The translations under genes and the position numbers were made by a program. Positions 52,127 to 60,825 of a DNA stretch of 64,000 bases are shown one piece after another. The DNA lies in the NCBI RefSeq assembly GCF_016899775.1, contig NZ_JACJJE010000002.1, forward strand, positions 55,758 through 119,757, written 5' to 3'. This DNA comes from Pseudoflavonifractor capillosus (GTDB lineage: Bacteria > Bacillota > Clostridia > Oscillospirales > Oscillospiraceae). The notes under the pieces were generated by a model. That model was not told the DNA's origin and did no database searches. It saw only the letters and a program-made list of their open reading frames with translations. Positions within the stretch are counted from its first letter, which is position 1. The number at the start of each line of letters is the position of its first letter.

Positions 52127-53533
52127 TTAGTTCCAGTAGTCGGTCTTCTCCTTCAGATCGATGCTCGCGGCCTTGAACACGGGGTTGCGGCCCATCTTCC
52201 GCTGGGCTGCATAGTCCTTCAGGGCGGCGAGCGCCGGGCGGGAGAGAATGAAGATCACCGGGATGTTGATCATCACCATGACGCCCATCAGCACATCGGC
52301 CAGGTTCCACACCAGATCGATGCTCAGGCCGGCGCCCACAAAGATCAGCAGCACGGCCACGATGCGGAACACCACCATAAACTGCTTGGAGGGGACCTTC
52401 TTCATCAGATAGGCCAGGGCGTTATCCACATAGTACAGGTTGCCGATGAGGGTGGTGAAGGCGAAGAGAACCATGGCCACCGTGATAAAGATGGGGCCCA
52501 CGCTGCCGAACACAGCGGACAGAGCCGACTGCACATAGGGGGCGCCCTGGGCGGCTTCGGTGGGCTCCACGCCGGAGCACAGGAGCATCAGAGCGGTGGC
52601 GGAGCAGATGAGCAGGGTGTCCAGGAAGACGGACAGCATCTGCACCAGGCCCTGCTTCACCGGGTGGCTCACGTTGGCGGAGGCGGCGGCGTTGGGGGCG
52701 GAGCCCACGCCCGCCTCATTGGAGAACAGGCCGCGCTTGATGCCCTGCATCAGGGCGGAGCCGGTAAAGCCGGCAAAGATCGCCTGGAAATCGAAGGCGC
52801 CCTGGAAGATGCGGGCAAAGACCGTGGGCACCAGCTCCAGGTTCATCACAATGACAATCAGCGCCACCAGCACATACAGGCCGCCCATGAAGGGCACCAG
52901 GGTGGAGGCCACGGCGATGATCCGCTTGCCGCCGCCCATGACGCAGAAGGCGGTGAGCAGGGCGGCGATGCCGCCGATGATCCAGGGGGTGACGCCCTCG
53001 TTGTAGAAGCTGTAGCCGGAGAAGGTGGACTGGAGGTTGAAGGAGCACAGCATGTTGAAGCCGCCGGCGTAGGTGGCGATGAGGCTCAGGGCAAAGAGCA
53101 TGGCCAGGGGGCGGCTGTGGAGGGCGGCCTCAATATAGTAGGCGGGGCCGCCGTAGCTCTCGCCGGTCTCCGTGTTGCGGCGCTTGTAGATCTGGGCCAG
53201 GGTGGACTCGATGAAGGCGGTGGCGCCGCCGATGATGGCAATGAGCCACATCCAGAACACGGCCCCGTAGCCGCCGATGCAGATGGCCACGGACACGCCG
53301 ATGATGTTGCCGGTTCCCACGCGGGAGGCGGTGGACACCATCAGGGCCTGGAAGGAGGAGACAGAACCGGCCCGGTCAGGGCGCTCTGTCACCACCCGCA
53401 GGGACTCCCGGAACATCCGGAACTGGATGAAGCGGGTGCGGAAGGTGAAGTAAAATCCTCCGGCCAGCAGAATGATAATGAGCAGGTAGGTGTACATGAA
53501 ATTGCTGATTGCTAGAACGATGTCGTTTAGCAT
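52127..53533 (-). CDS. Alanine/glycine:sodium symporter (AGCS family)
   Basis: It has 468 aa with about eleven helices and AGCS hallmarks (FQALMVSTASRVGTGNIIGV, AFIESTLAQIYKRR, YGGPAYYIE, NEAGVGSAPNAAASAN). It imports alanine or glycine with Na+. It is a monocistronic gene; its start region is 53.5 kb, with a 207-bp gap to gluQ that contains no gene. Confidence 0.94.
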   Translation of the reverse strand: MLNDIVLAISNFMYTYLLIIILLAGGFYFTFRTRFIQFRMFRESLRVVTERPDRAGSVSSFQALMVSTASRVGTGNIIGVSVAICIGGYGAVFWMWLIAIIGGATAFIESTLAQIYKRRNTETGESYGGPAYYIEAALHSRPLAMLFALSLIATYAGGFNMLCSFNLQSTFSGYSFYNEGVTPWIIGGIAALLTAFCVMGGGKRIIAVASTLVPFMGGLYVLVALIVIVMNLELVPTVFARIFQGAFDFQAIFAGFTGSALMQGIKRGLFSNEAGVGSAPNAAASANVSHPVKQGLVQMLSVFLDTLLICSATALMLLCSGVEPTEAAQGAPYVQSALSAVFGSVGPIFITVAMVLFAFTTLIGNLYYVDNALAYLMKKVPSKQFMVVFRIVAVLLIFVGAGLSIDLVWNLADVLMGVMVMINIPVIFILSRPALAALKDYAAQRKMGRNPVFKAASIDLKEKTDYWN

Positions 53534-53740
53534 GTCTGATTCGCTCCCTTTCTTTTGTTTTCCTCTCTCTACACATGCCGCCCCGCGGGAGACAAGAATG
53601 CCCCGGGCGAAAGAAAGCCCTGCGGACCGTTGTGCGGGACGCGGGGCTTTGGGTGCGCTTCATTATACCGAAAGGCGCGGCCTTTTTCCAGTGCTTTTTG
53701 TTGGTTTCCGACGATTTGTGAAAGATGACGAAAAGCGGGG

Positions 53741-54661
53741 CTACCTGGGTGCGGTCCTGTCCTCTTTGGGGAGCTTTTCCCAGGAAAACAGGGGAACCAG
53801 CTCCGCCGGGGTGACGGGGGCGGGCTCCGGGATGAGCCCCGCCAGATGGGCCAGCCGGCCCACCAGATCCGGTGCGGTGTATCTGGACTGGAGCTCCCCC
53901 AGCTCCTGGTCCCGGTCCCGCTTGGCCAGCCGCCGCCCGTCGGGGGCCAGAAGGAGGGGCACATGGCCGTACTCCGGGTGGGGGAGCCCAAGCTCCTCCT
54001 GGAGCCAGAGCTGCCTCGGGGTGGAGTCCAGCAGGTCGCTCCCCCGCACCACCTGGGTGACCCCCATGGCGGCGTCGTCCACCACCACCGCCAGCTGGTA
54101 GGCGTACACCCCGTCCGACCGGCGGAGGATGAAGTCCCCGCACTCCCGGGCCAGATTCTGGGAGAAGGGCCCCTGGATGCGGTCCGCGAAAGAGACGGTC
54201 TCCTCCGGCACCTCTACCCGCCAGGCGGGCCGGCGGGTGCGGGAGAGCTCAGAGCGCTCCTGGGGGGAGAGGCGGCGGCACCGGCCGTCGTAGATCACCA
54301 CCCCGTCGGAGCGGTGGGGGGCGGAGGCGGCCAGGCGCTCCGCCCGGGTGCAGTAGCAGGGGTAGATGAGGCCCCGCTCCTCTAACTGAGTGAAGGCGGC
54401 GCGGTAGATGTCAGTGCGGCGGCTCTGATACACCGGCTCATTGTCCCAGTCGAGTCCCAGCCACTCCAGGTCCCGCATCACCTGGTCGCACCAGTCCTGG
54501 GTGCACCGGTCCGGGTCCAGGTCCTCCAGCCGGAGGACCATCCGCCCCCCCTGGCTCCGGACAGCCAGCCAGGCCAGCAGACAGGACCACAGGTTGCCCA
54601 GGTGCATCCGCCCGCTGGGGCTGGGGGCAAAGCGGCCGCACACCGCCGGTTTCTTCTCCAT
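53741..54661 (-). CDS. gluQ: Glutamyl-Q tRNA(Asp) synthetase
   Basis: This truncated GluRS paralogue of 306 aa attaches Glu to queuosine-34 of tRNA-Asp. It has the HIGH-type GRFAPSPSGRMHLGNL, LRLEDLDPDRC, zinc-ligand region YPCYCTRAER and the degenerate KMSKS-type LAKRDRD, and lacks the anticodon-binding domain. Length is normal for the family. It is divergent from the sigma factor. Confidence 0.93.
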   Translation of the reverse strand: MEKKPAVCGRFAPSPSGRMHLGNLWSCLLAWLAVRSQGGRMVLRLEDLDPDRCTQDWCDQVMRDLEWLGLDWDNEPVYQSRRTDIYRAAFTQLEERGLIYPCYCTRAERLAASAPHRSDGVVIYDGRCRRLSPQERSELSRTRRPAWRVEVPEETVSFADRIQGPFSQNLARECGDFILRRSDGVYAYQLAVVVDDAAMGVTQVVRGSDLLDSTPRQLWLQEELGLPHPEYGHVPLLLAPDGRRLAKRDRDQELGELQSRYTAPDLVGRLAHLAGLIPEPAPVTPAELVPLFSWEKLPKEDRTAPR

Positions 54662-54852
54662 GGTCTCAGCTCCTTTGCTTGTTCGCCTCTACCATACCAC
54701 ACCTGCCCGTCCGGCGCAAGGACCCCCTTGGCAAATGGGACGCAAGCTCCTATAATAGAGGAGAGAAAAAGGCGCCGCCAAAAATATTTTTTCTGTGGAT
54801 GCAATAAAAGGCCCTTTTGCTGCATTATACAGATGACAGGAGTAACGAAGCC

Positions 54853-55431
54853 ATGTGGACTGTGCTTGCCGCGCTGCAAATGGAATACGGAGCCATCCGG
54901 GGGGAGGAGCTGGAGCCCCTGATGGCGGGGCTGGCCGCCGGGGACCAGGAGGCCCTGGGACAGCTGTACCGCCGCACCAGGACGGCGGTGTACGGCCTGG
55001 CCCTGTCCATCCTCCGCCACGGCCACGACGCCGAGGACGTGACCCAGGACACCTTTGTCCGGGCCTGGGAGAAGGCGGAGCAGTACCGCCCCCAGGGGAC
55101 GCCCATGGCCTGGCTGCTGGCCATCGCCCGGAATCTGGCCCTGATGAAGCTGCGGGAGCGCGCCCGCACCCAGGACCTGCCCCCGGAGGACTGGGAGTCC
55201 TTCGCCATCGACTCCCACGACGTGACCACCGAGGACCGCACCGTCCTGGCGGCGGCCCTGTCCACCCTGTCCGACGAGGAGCGGCAGATCATCATGCTCC
55301 ATGTGACGGCGGGGCTCAAGCACCGGGAGATCGCCCAGCTCTTGGAGCTGCCCCTGTCCACGGTGCTGTCCAAATATCGCCGCGCCCTGTCAAAGCTGAA
55401 ACAGAAACTGGAAGGAGGCGACGCCCGATGA
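54853..55431 (+). CDS. ECF-type RNA polymerase sigma factor
   Basis: It has 192 aa from ATG 54853, which follows CAGGAG. Region 2 (DAEDVTQDTFVRAWEKAEQY, WLLAIARNLALMKLRERAR) and region 4 (LSTLSDEERQIIMLHVTAGL, HREIAQLLELPLSTVLSKY) are complete; no region 3. Its stop overlaps the start of the next gene, an anti-sigma-like protein (ATGA), so the two form a sigma/anti-sigma pair. Signal and regulon are not deducible. Confidence 0.92.
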   Translation: MWTVLAALQMEYGAIRGEELEPLMAGLAAGDQEALGQLYRRTRTAVYGLALSILRHGHDAEDVTQDTFVRAWEKAEQYRPQGTPMAWLLAIARNLALMKLRERARTQDLPPEDWESFAIDSHDVTTEDRTVLAAALSTLSDEERQIIMLHVTAGLKHREIAQLLELPLSTVLSKYRRALSKLKQKLEGGDAR

Positions 55432-56780
55432 CGGATCAGGAACTGGAACAGAAACTGCGCACCGCACTGGAGCACGCCGCCCCCGACGATTTTCAGGGGG
55501 TGCTGGACCGCATCTCCCCAAAGACGCGGACAGAACAGGCCCCCATCCCCTTTGAGGCGGCCGCCCGGAAGAAGAAGCGCCGCTGGGCCCCGCTGGCGGC
55601 GGCCGCCTGTCTGGCCCTGGTTGTGGCGGCGGGCGGAGGGGGCTGGTACCTGCAAAATAACACGGTGGCCTCGGTGGTCTCCCTGGACGTGAACCCCAGC
55701 GTCACCCTGAATGTAAACTCCAAGGAAAAAGTGCTCTCCGCCGTCCCGGTGAACGAGGACGGGGGGGACATCCTGGCCGGAATGGACCTGACGGGGGTCC
55801 AGCTGGACGTGGCCATGAACGCCATCGTGGGGGCTCTGCTCACCCAGGGCTATGTGGACGAGCTGGCCAACTCCATTTTGATCACCGTGGAGGACGACGA
55901 CGCCGGCCGGGGGGCCCGGCTCCAGCAGGAGCTCACCGACCAGGCGGACGCCATTCTGGCCAACACCTCGGTGAACGGGGCCATCCTGTCCCAGACCATC
56001 CAAAACAGCCAGCAGCTCCAGGAGCTCTCCGACGCCTATGGCATCACCACCGGCAAGGCCGCCCTCATCCAGACCATCGTGGACACCGGGAACAGCCTGC
56101 ACACCTTCGAGGAGCTGGTGGGGCTGTCCATCAACGACCTGAATCTGCTGTACACCTCCCTGACCTCTGCGCCGGCGGAGCCGTCCACCGGGGGCGGCAC
56201 CCCGGGGAGCGGGACGGCGGAGACCGCTCCCGCCATCCAGTCCTCCGGCCAGGCCAGCGACAGCGCCTACATTGGCGTGGAGGCCGCCAAGAGCGCCGCC
56301 TTCGCCCACGCGGGGCTGGACGCGGCCCAGGTGACCATGGGCGAGGTGGACTTCGACTATGAGGACGGCCGCATGGTGTATGAGCTGGAGTTCTACGCCA
56401 ACGGGGCGGAGTATGAGTACGACATTGACGCCAGCACCGGGGCGGTGGTGAAGTCCTCCCAGGAGGGGGGACGGACCCAGACCAGCTCCAGCGCGGGGAG
56501 CGGCGGGGCCTCAGGGAATGTTTCCTCCGGCTCGGGGAGCCAGACGGCCCAGTCCGGGGCCGGCGGCACTGCCGCAGACATCGGCAGAGAGGCCGCCCTG
56601 GCCGCCGCCCTGAACCACGCCGAGGTCTCCCAGGATCAGGTCTATGACCTGGAGGTAAAGCGGAAGTATGACGACGGCCGTTTGGAGTACGAGATCGAAT
56701 TCAAGACCGGTGGCTGGGAGTACGAGTACACCATCAGCGCCGCCGACGGCACCATTCTGGACTACGAGCGGGACAACTAA
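55428..56780 (+). CDS. RsgI-like anti-sigma factor with PepSY domains
   Basis: It has 450 aa: a cytoplasmic part (about 1-50), one helix (LAAAACLALVVAAGGGGWYL), the RsgI N-terminal signature VSLDVNPSVTLNVN (about 85-98) directly outside the membrane, a helical stretch (about 130-230), a Gly/Ser linker, and two PepSY-type repeats (EVDFDYEDGRMVYELEFYA; LEVKRKYDDGRLEYEIEFK) separated by a second Ser/Gly-rich linker. RsgI proteins regulate SigI by autocleavage within SLDVNPS-like sequence; here the partner is an ECF factor. A strong terminator follows. Confidence 0.88.
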   Translation: MTDQELEQKLRTALEHAAPDDFQGVLDRISPKTRTEQAPIPFEAAARKKKRRWAPLAAAACLALVVAAGGGGWYLQNNTVASVVSLDVNPSVTLNVNSKEKVLSAVPVNEDGGDILAGMDLTGVQLDVAMNAIVGALLTQGYVDELANSILITVEDDDAGRGARLQQELTDQADAILANTSVNGAILSQTIQNSQQLQELSDAYGITTGKAALIQTIVDTGNSLHTFEELVGLSINDLNLLYTSLTSAPAEPSTGGGTPGSGTAETAPAIQSSGQASDSAYIGVEAAKSAAFAHAGLDAAQVTMGEVDFDYEDGRMVYELEFYANGAEYEYDIDASTGAVVKSSQEGGRTQTSSSAGSGGASGNVSSGSGSQTAQSGAGGTAADIGREAALAAALNHAEVSQDQVYDLEVKRKYDDGRLEYEIEFKTGGWEYEYTISAADGTILDYERDN

Positions 56781-56788
56781 AAAACGGC

Positions 56789-56819
56789 AAAAAGCACCCC
56801 TGTCGGGGTGCTTTTTTTG
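56789..56819. terminator. Terminator after the anti-sigma gene
   Basis: The stem AAAAGCACCCC/GGGGTGCTTTT with a TGTC loop is followed by TTT; it is shared by the convergent gene ending at 56820. Confidence 0.9.
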
Positions 56820-57002
56820 CTATTGCAGGCGGTAGCCCTCCTCCACCAGGGCGCGGATCTTTGCCCAGAACCCGTCGGCGTCCCGGGTGCGGAACCGCAG
56901 GAACCCCGGCACCGGGTGGAAGGAGATCACTTGCTCCGAATGGTTGATCCAGGCGGTCAGAATACGGTCTGTATTCGGACCCTGGGGCGATTCACTGGGC
57001 AT
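56820..57002 (-). CDS. Small protein downstream of blaR1
   Basis: It has 60 aa from ATG 57002, which lies 11 nt inside the end of blaR1. The sequence (RILTAWINHSEQVISFHPVPGF ... FWAKIRALVEEGYRLQ) resembles short unnamed Clostridia proteins with an I-SFHPV-GF pattern and terminal GYR-Q. There is no signal, membrane segment or cysteine. It is translated from the blaR1 mRNA by coupling, so it belongs to the same regulon. Reality is likely but not certain. Confidence 0.6.
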   Translation of the reverse strand: MPSESPQGPNTDRILTAWINHSEQVISFHPVPGFLRFRTRDADGFWAKIRALVEEGYRLQ

Positions 57003-58932
57003 AGCGCTCCCGGAGCTGCTGGATATACTCGTCGATCTCCTGCTGGGAGAAACCGTTTTTGGTCATCATGTCGGTGACCATCTGAACCTCCTCCTCGATC
57101 TCCTCCGGGGTGTGGACGTACTCGTAGGAATCCTCGTTGGTCTGATAGAAGTAACCCAAAATTTGCTCATGTTCGGCATCATAAACGGGAAATTTCAATT
57201 CGGCAGGCTGATTTTTCCGCCACTCCATATACTTATCTATATCATCCGGTACTCCGTTGATCACATAGGGATAACCAAGATAACCGTTCATAAAGTTGCT
57301 CTCTACATAACCGCTTGCTCCCGTGTCTGTTGCAACGGCCGCGATCAGGTCAGGCAAGTGGCCGACGTATTCTCGATAAACACGACTGCCATAAGTTTCC
57401 CCCTTGCTGTTTTTGGGGTACTCACCGTTAGGACAGTCCACTAGGAATTGGGCCTCTTTCCTGGTCTGGGCGTAAGAGATCTCCAAGGTCATTTGACCGT
57501 CGCTGAAGCGGGTGTTGTACTGTACATCCCCCTCCTTCAGGCCCTTGGTCTGCTGCAAATAGGCGGCCAGGGCTTCCCCTTCCTCCAGATTGGCGATGGG
57601 GAACTCATACCACTGGGGCAGTTCTCCCTCAGGGATGTTCCAGCGGGAGGTAAAGTATTCCTCCTGGGCAGAGAACTGGGCCTCCGATTTCTGAACCTCT
57701 GGTACTTGGGTTTCCCCGCTCTCCTGTGGCTTCTCGGCTTTGGATACTGTCTCTGTTGCCTCATCAATCTGGATTGGGGCGGGGGCGTTTACCGCCGTCT
57801 TCGGGCTGTCCAGCTCCGGCTTCACCCCCGCCGCGGCGATGATAGTGTTGGGCTTTGCGGCGTCCGGGGAGGCCGTGTCCGGCGTCTGGTTCTGGGTTTC
57901 CTGGGAAACGGAAGCTTTTCCCGTCATTTCCGGGGCGGGGCTGGTTGCAAAGGCCACAGTGGTGCCGGTCACCAGCACCAGGGCCAGAGCGATGGCGGCC
58001 GCCGACTGTTTTTTCAGCTTCATAATGGAAATCACCCTCTCTTTCATAATTTTGTTGCTGAAGGGACTGCACAGAGGCAGCAGGCCGCTGCGCCTCTCCT
58101 CCCACTTTAAAAGGGTGAGAGCGTAGGCGGAGCGGGCCTCCAGGCCGCAGGCGCGGACGACGGCTTCGTCACAGCACCGCTCCAGGTCTCGGCCGGCGCA
58201 CACATACATGCACCACACCAGAGGGTTGAACCAGTGGACGCACAGGGCGGCGGCGAACAGCAGCTTCCACCAGGCATCCCGGTGCCGGATGTGGGCCCCC
58301 TCGTGGAGGAGGATATACCCCAGCTCCTGGGTGTCATCACAGTCCACCCCCTTGGGCAGCAGGATCACCGGCCGGACCAGGCCGTAGGTCAGCGGGGTGC
58401 GGATGCGGTCGCACCGGCGGATGGGCACCCCCCGCAGGGCGGGGATCTTCCTGCGCCACTGGTTCACCGCCGGATGGGTCAGGGGGAGGGCCGTGCGGAA
58501 CACCCGGACGCCCCTCCAGTAGGAGGCCAGAAAGAGCAGAGCCAGGGCCGCCGCCCCCGCCAAATAGAGGATGGTCAGCCAGGGGATCTCCACGGCCGCC
58601 GGAGCTGCCTCCGGGACCGGGATCTGGCCCGGCTCCATGGGAAGGGCGGGAACTTCCGGGATAACCCCTCCCTGGGAGGGGGCGGGGATTTCCGCCGGCG
58701 TCTGGACGCTGGGGACCGTCTGGGCAGTTTGTCCAAAGCCCGCCAGGCGCTCCAGTCCGGCGTATACGTTCCAGGGGAAGGGCAGAGCCACGGGGATGAG
58801 CAGACGGGCCAGGGCGACTCCCCACAGAATGCGGAAGGTCCAGCCCGGCAGACGGTAGCGGCCCAGCAGCCGCAGCAGCAGGATGGCTCCAATGAGCACG
58901 CCCCCCTGGATGGTCAGCTCCAACAGGTTCAC
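56992..58932 (-). CDS. BlaR1/MecR1-type M56 membrane metallopeptidase
   Basis: This 646-aa sensor has four helices at the N-terminus, a zinc peptidase motif HEGAH (210-214) followed by RHRDAWWKLLFAAALCVHWFNP, and the M56 end RDLERCCDEAVV. The extracellular C-terminal part (about 325-646) is not a penicillin-binding sensor domain; it has a low-complexity linker and a unique strand-rich region ending in an acidic coiled stretch. By family logic it senses an envelope cue and triggers cleavage of BlaI. It is 11 nt downstream of blaI. Confidence 0.92.
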   Translation of the reverse strand: MNLLELTIQGGVLIGAILLLRLLGRYRLPGWTFRILWGVALARLLIPVALPFPWNVYAGLERLAGFGQTAQTVPSVQTPAEIPAPSQGGVIPEVPALPMEPGQIPVPEAAPAAVEIPWLTILYLAGAAALALLFLASYWRGVRVFRTALPLTHPAVNQWRRKIPALRGVPIRRCDRIRTPLTYGLVRPVILLPKGVDCDDTQELGYILLHEGAHIRHRDAWWKLLFAAALCVHWFNPLVWCMYVCAGRDLERCCDEAVVRACGLEARSAYALTLLKWEERRSGLLPLCSPFSNKIMKERVISIMKLKKQSAAAIALALVLVTGTTVAFATSPAPEMTGKASVSQETQNQTPDTASPDAAKPNTIIAAAGVKPELDSPKTAVNAPAPIQIDEATETVSKAEKPQESGETQVPEVQKSEAQFSAQEEYFTSRWNIPEGELPQWYEFPIANLEEGEALAAYLQQTKGLKEGDVQYNTRFSDGQMTLEISYAQTRKEAQFLVDCPNGEYPKNSKGETYGSRVYREYVGHLPDLIAAVATDTGASGYVESNFMNGYLGYPYVINGVPDDIDKYMEWRKNQPAELKFPVYDAEHEQILGYFYQTNEDSYEYVHTPEEIEEEVQMVTDMMTKNGFSQQEIDEYIQQLRERYAQ

Positions 58933-58943
58933 CCTTGTTCACC

Positions 58944-59306
58944 TCACTTCAAATCGTCCACCAGTTTTTTCAGCTGGTCGATCTCCTCCCGGGACAGGGC
59001 CTTTCCGTGGACCAGTGAGGCAAACAGCAGGCTGGCCGAGCCGTCAAAGAGCTTGTCCACCAGGTCCACCGCCTCCTGCTCCCGCACCTGCTCCCGGCTC
59101 ACCAGGGGGTGGCACTGGAAGTTGGGCTCCCGGCGCTCAATGGCCTCCTTCTCCACGCACTTCTTGATGACGGTGTAGGTGGTGTTCTTGTTCCAGCCCA
59201 CCGACTGCTCCAGCCTCCGGGCGACCTCCCGGGCAGGCAGGTCCTGGGCCGCGTCCCACAGCACCTCCATCACCTTGCGTTCGGAATCGAATAGCTTCAG
59301 CTCCAT
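58944..59306 (-). CDS. BlaI/MecI/CopY-family repressor
   Basis: This 120-aa winged-helix protein starts ELKLFDSERKVMEVLWDAA and contains NKNTTYTVIKKCVEKEAIERRE, with the C-terminal dimer domain. It represses its own operon with blaR1. Three 18-bp GACTA...TAGTC palindromes immediately upstream are the likely binding sites. No beta-lactamase gene is adjacent, so the regulated output is the small protein and the sensor itself, plus genes elsewhere. Confidence 0.94.
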   Translation of the reverse strand: MELKLFDSERKVMEVLWDAAQDLPAREVARRLEQSVGWNKNTTYTVIKKCVEKEAIERREPNFQCHPLVSREQVREQEAVDLVDKLFDGSASLLFASLVHGKALSREEIDQLKKLVDDLK

Positions 59307-59322
59307 GTGTTGTTCCTCCTTT

Positions 59323-59400
59323 AGACGACTGCAGTAGTCTGTATGTAGAGACTATCACAATAGTCTGCGCTTGTCAAGACTATTCTGATAGTCTTGACAA
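59323..59400 (-). promoter_or_regulatory. blaI promoter with three 18-bp operators
   Basis: Palindromes AGACGACTGCAGTAGTCT (59323-59340), AGACTATCACAATAGTCT (59349-59366) and AGACTATTCTGATAGTCT (59377-59394) are spaced 26 and 28 nt apart. The third extends to a 30-nt palindrome (59371-59400) that contains TTGACA on the minus strand (59377-59372). Sites match the GACTA-type BlaI operator logic. Confidence 0.82.
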
Positions 59401-59410
59401 AATTTTTTAG

Positions 59411-59776
59411 AGGGATTTCGCCCTGCGGGGCGAGTGACTTTCCCAACGATGGGAAAGTCACCAATGGCCCAGGCCACCTTCTCTTGCCCCTTCGGGGCAA
59501 TTCACCTTGAGGATCGCCGGGGACGGCTCAGGATGAGCGCTCCGCGCTCATATTCGCCTTACCCCCGGTCCCCTATTACGAGGGTTATCCCTTAGGCCAG
59601 GCAAAAAATTTCCGGCGCGTAAAACCAGGAGTGCTTGGGTGCGGGTTCTTCCGGCCCCACTGGGGGCCTGGGTTTGCAAAATTTGCTTCTGGTGCGGTTC
59701 CAGTTTCGCGCCTGAGTTTGCCGAACCAACGCTCTGGTTCCGTTTTCCGCTGTAGGGGCGGCCCTTGCGGCCGCCC
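59411..59776 (+). repeat. Large inverted repeat, copy A (with internal insertion)
   Basis: It matches the complement of 60826-61096 over about 260 bp: AGGGATTTCGCC (59411-59422), then CCGGGGACGGCTC (59517 on) through CCGGCGCG, GGTGCGGTTCCA, GCCGAACCAACGCTC to a REP-like end (GTAGGGGCGGCCC...; 59752-59776). About 95 bp (59423-59516) containing GACTTTCCC/GGGAAAGTC and GCCCCTTCGGGGC hairpins are present only in this copy. Non-coding. Confidence 0.75.
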
Positions 59777-59883
59777 GAACGCCTTTCACGGTAGGAGCAG
59801 GCTTGAAAAGGCGGGCCGCGAAGCGCCCAAAAAAGAAAGCCGCCGCCCCGCAGGGCGATTCCCTGCAGGGCGGCAAGCCCACA

Positions 59884-60084
59884 TCAATCCTCAAAGAAAA
59901 ACAGCTCCTCCACGGTGCATCCAAACACCTTGGCGATGTCCATGGCCAGCTTCAGGGAGGGGTTATACTTCCCGTTCTCCAGGTTTCCGATGGTCTCCCG
60001 CCGGACCCCCACCTTTTGGGCCAGCTCCTCCTGGCTCAGTTTATCCCGCGCCCGGTACTCCCGGATCTTTGTGGTCAGACTCAT
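59884..60084 (-). CDS. XRE-family helix-turn-helix regulator
   Basis: It has 66 aa from ATG 60084 (overlapping the previous gene by ATGA). It is a minimal Cro/[25 protein letters not shown] then [20 protein letters not shown] and the FGCTVEELF end, typical of YozG-like short repressors that pair with membrane-protein genes. It probably controls its own two-gene operon from palindromes near the promoter. Confidence 0.92.
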   Translation of the reverse strand: MSLTTKIREYRARDKLSQEELAQKVGVRRETIGNLENGKYNPSLKLAMDIAKVFGCTVEELFFFED

Positions 60085-60434
60085 GCGCTCTCCTTCATCT
60101 CCTTCCACTCCAGCCAGCTGTGGTGCAGGCAGAAGAACACCAGGGCCACGGCGAAGCTGGCGGCCAGGGCGGGCCCCACCGGGTTGCTCTGGGGATCCAG
60201 GGCAAAAAACACCAACATGAAGGGGGCCAGGGTGACGCACTGAACGAGATAGGCGGCGGTAGCCGACCGGCGCAGGGTGTGCAGGAACAGCTCGTCGGGA
60301 TTCACCCAGAAATACCGGAAAAAGGCCAGGAAACCCAGAAAACCGATGAAGTCGATCTTTCCGGTGGGGAAGTACAGCAGGGCCGCCAGGGCGGGCAGGG
60401 ACAGTAGTCCCAGGTAGTTAAAGGGGTGTTTCAT
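60081..60434 (-). CDS. DUF3796-like membrane protein
   Basis: It has 117 aa from ATG 60434, behind GGAAAGGAG. Hydrophobic segments ([66 protein letters not shown]) and the [19 protein letters not shown] signature fit DUF3796-like proteins, which commonly precede an XRE regulator. Function unknown. The pair is enclosed by the two large inverted repeats. Confidence 0.78.
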   Translation of the reverse strand: MKHPFNYLGLLSLPALAALLYFPTGKIDFIGFLGFLAFFRYFWVNPDELFLHTLRRSATAAYLVQCVTLAPFMLVFFALDPQSNPVGPALAASFAVALVFFCLHHSWLEWKEMKESA

Positions 60435-60523
60435 GGCAAAAACTCCTTTCCAAGCGTCTGTGCCGTCCCGCCTCCGGATCGGGGCGGCCAAATTGAATGT
60501 GAGAAATTTCTAACATCTTATGA

Positions 60524-60556
60524 GTGAAATATATCACATTACTGAAGAGCTGTCAA
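60524..60556 (-). promoter_or_regulatory. Promoter of the DUF3796/XRE pair, with palindrome
   Basis: On the minus strand TTGACA (60556-60551) and TATATT (60533-60528) are 17 nt apart. GTGAAATATATCAC (60524-60537) is a near-palindrome over the -10, and GAGAAATTTCT (60501-60511) is a second symmetric sequence downstream. Confidence 0.72.
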
Positions 60557-60825
60557 GGACTTTGTGCGAAAAATATCACACATTTTTGTTCCTCAAAAAC
60601 AGTGCGGGCGGTCCGCGCATGGCCGCCGGCTCTGGGGACTATTCCCTGCCAGCCTCCCTTTTGTAGGGGCGGCCTTCGCGGTCGCTCGCTCGTGTGCGGG
60701 GGCAGCGCGTCCAGGAGGCCGCGCCCTACAGGTGTCACGGCCCAAGGACGGGCGGCCACATGGGGCCGACCCTACGGACCTCATCCGCCTCGCTTCGCTC
60801 GGCACCTTCCCCCAGAGGAAGGCTT
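60557..60825. repeat. REP-like hairpin cluster
   Basis: It contains GTAGGGGCGGCC... (60663-60687), GGCCGCGCCCTACA (60717-60731) in opposite orientation, and further GGCGGCC/GGCCGACC hairpins. No gene was recognised. Confidence 0.55.
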
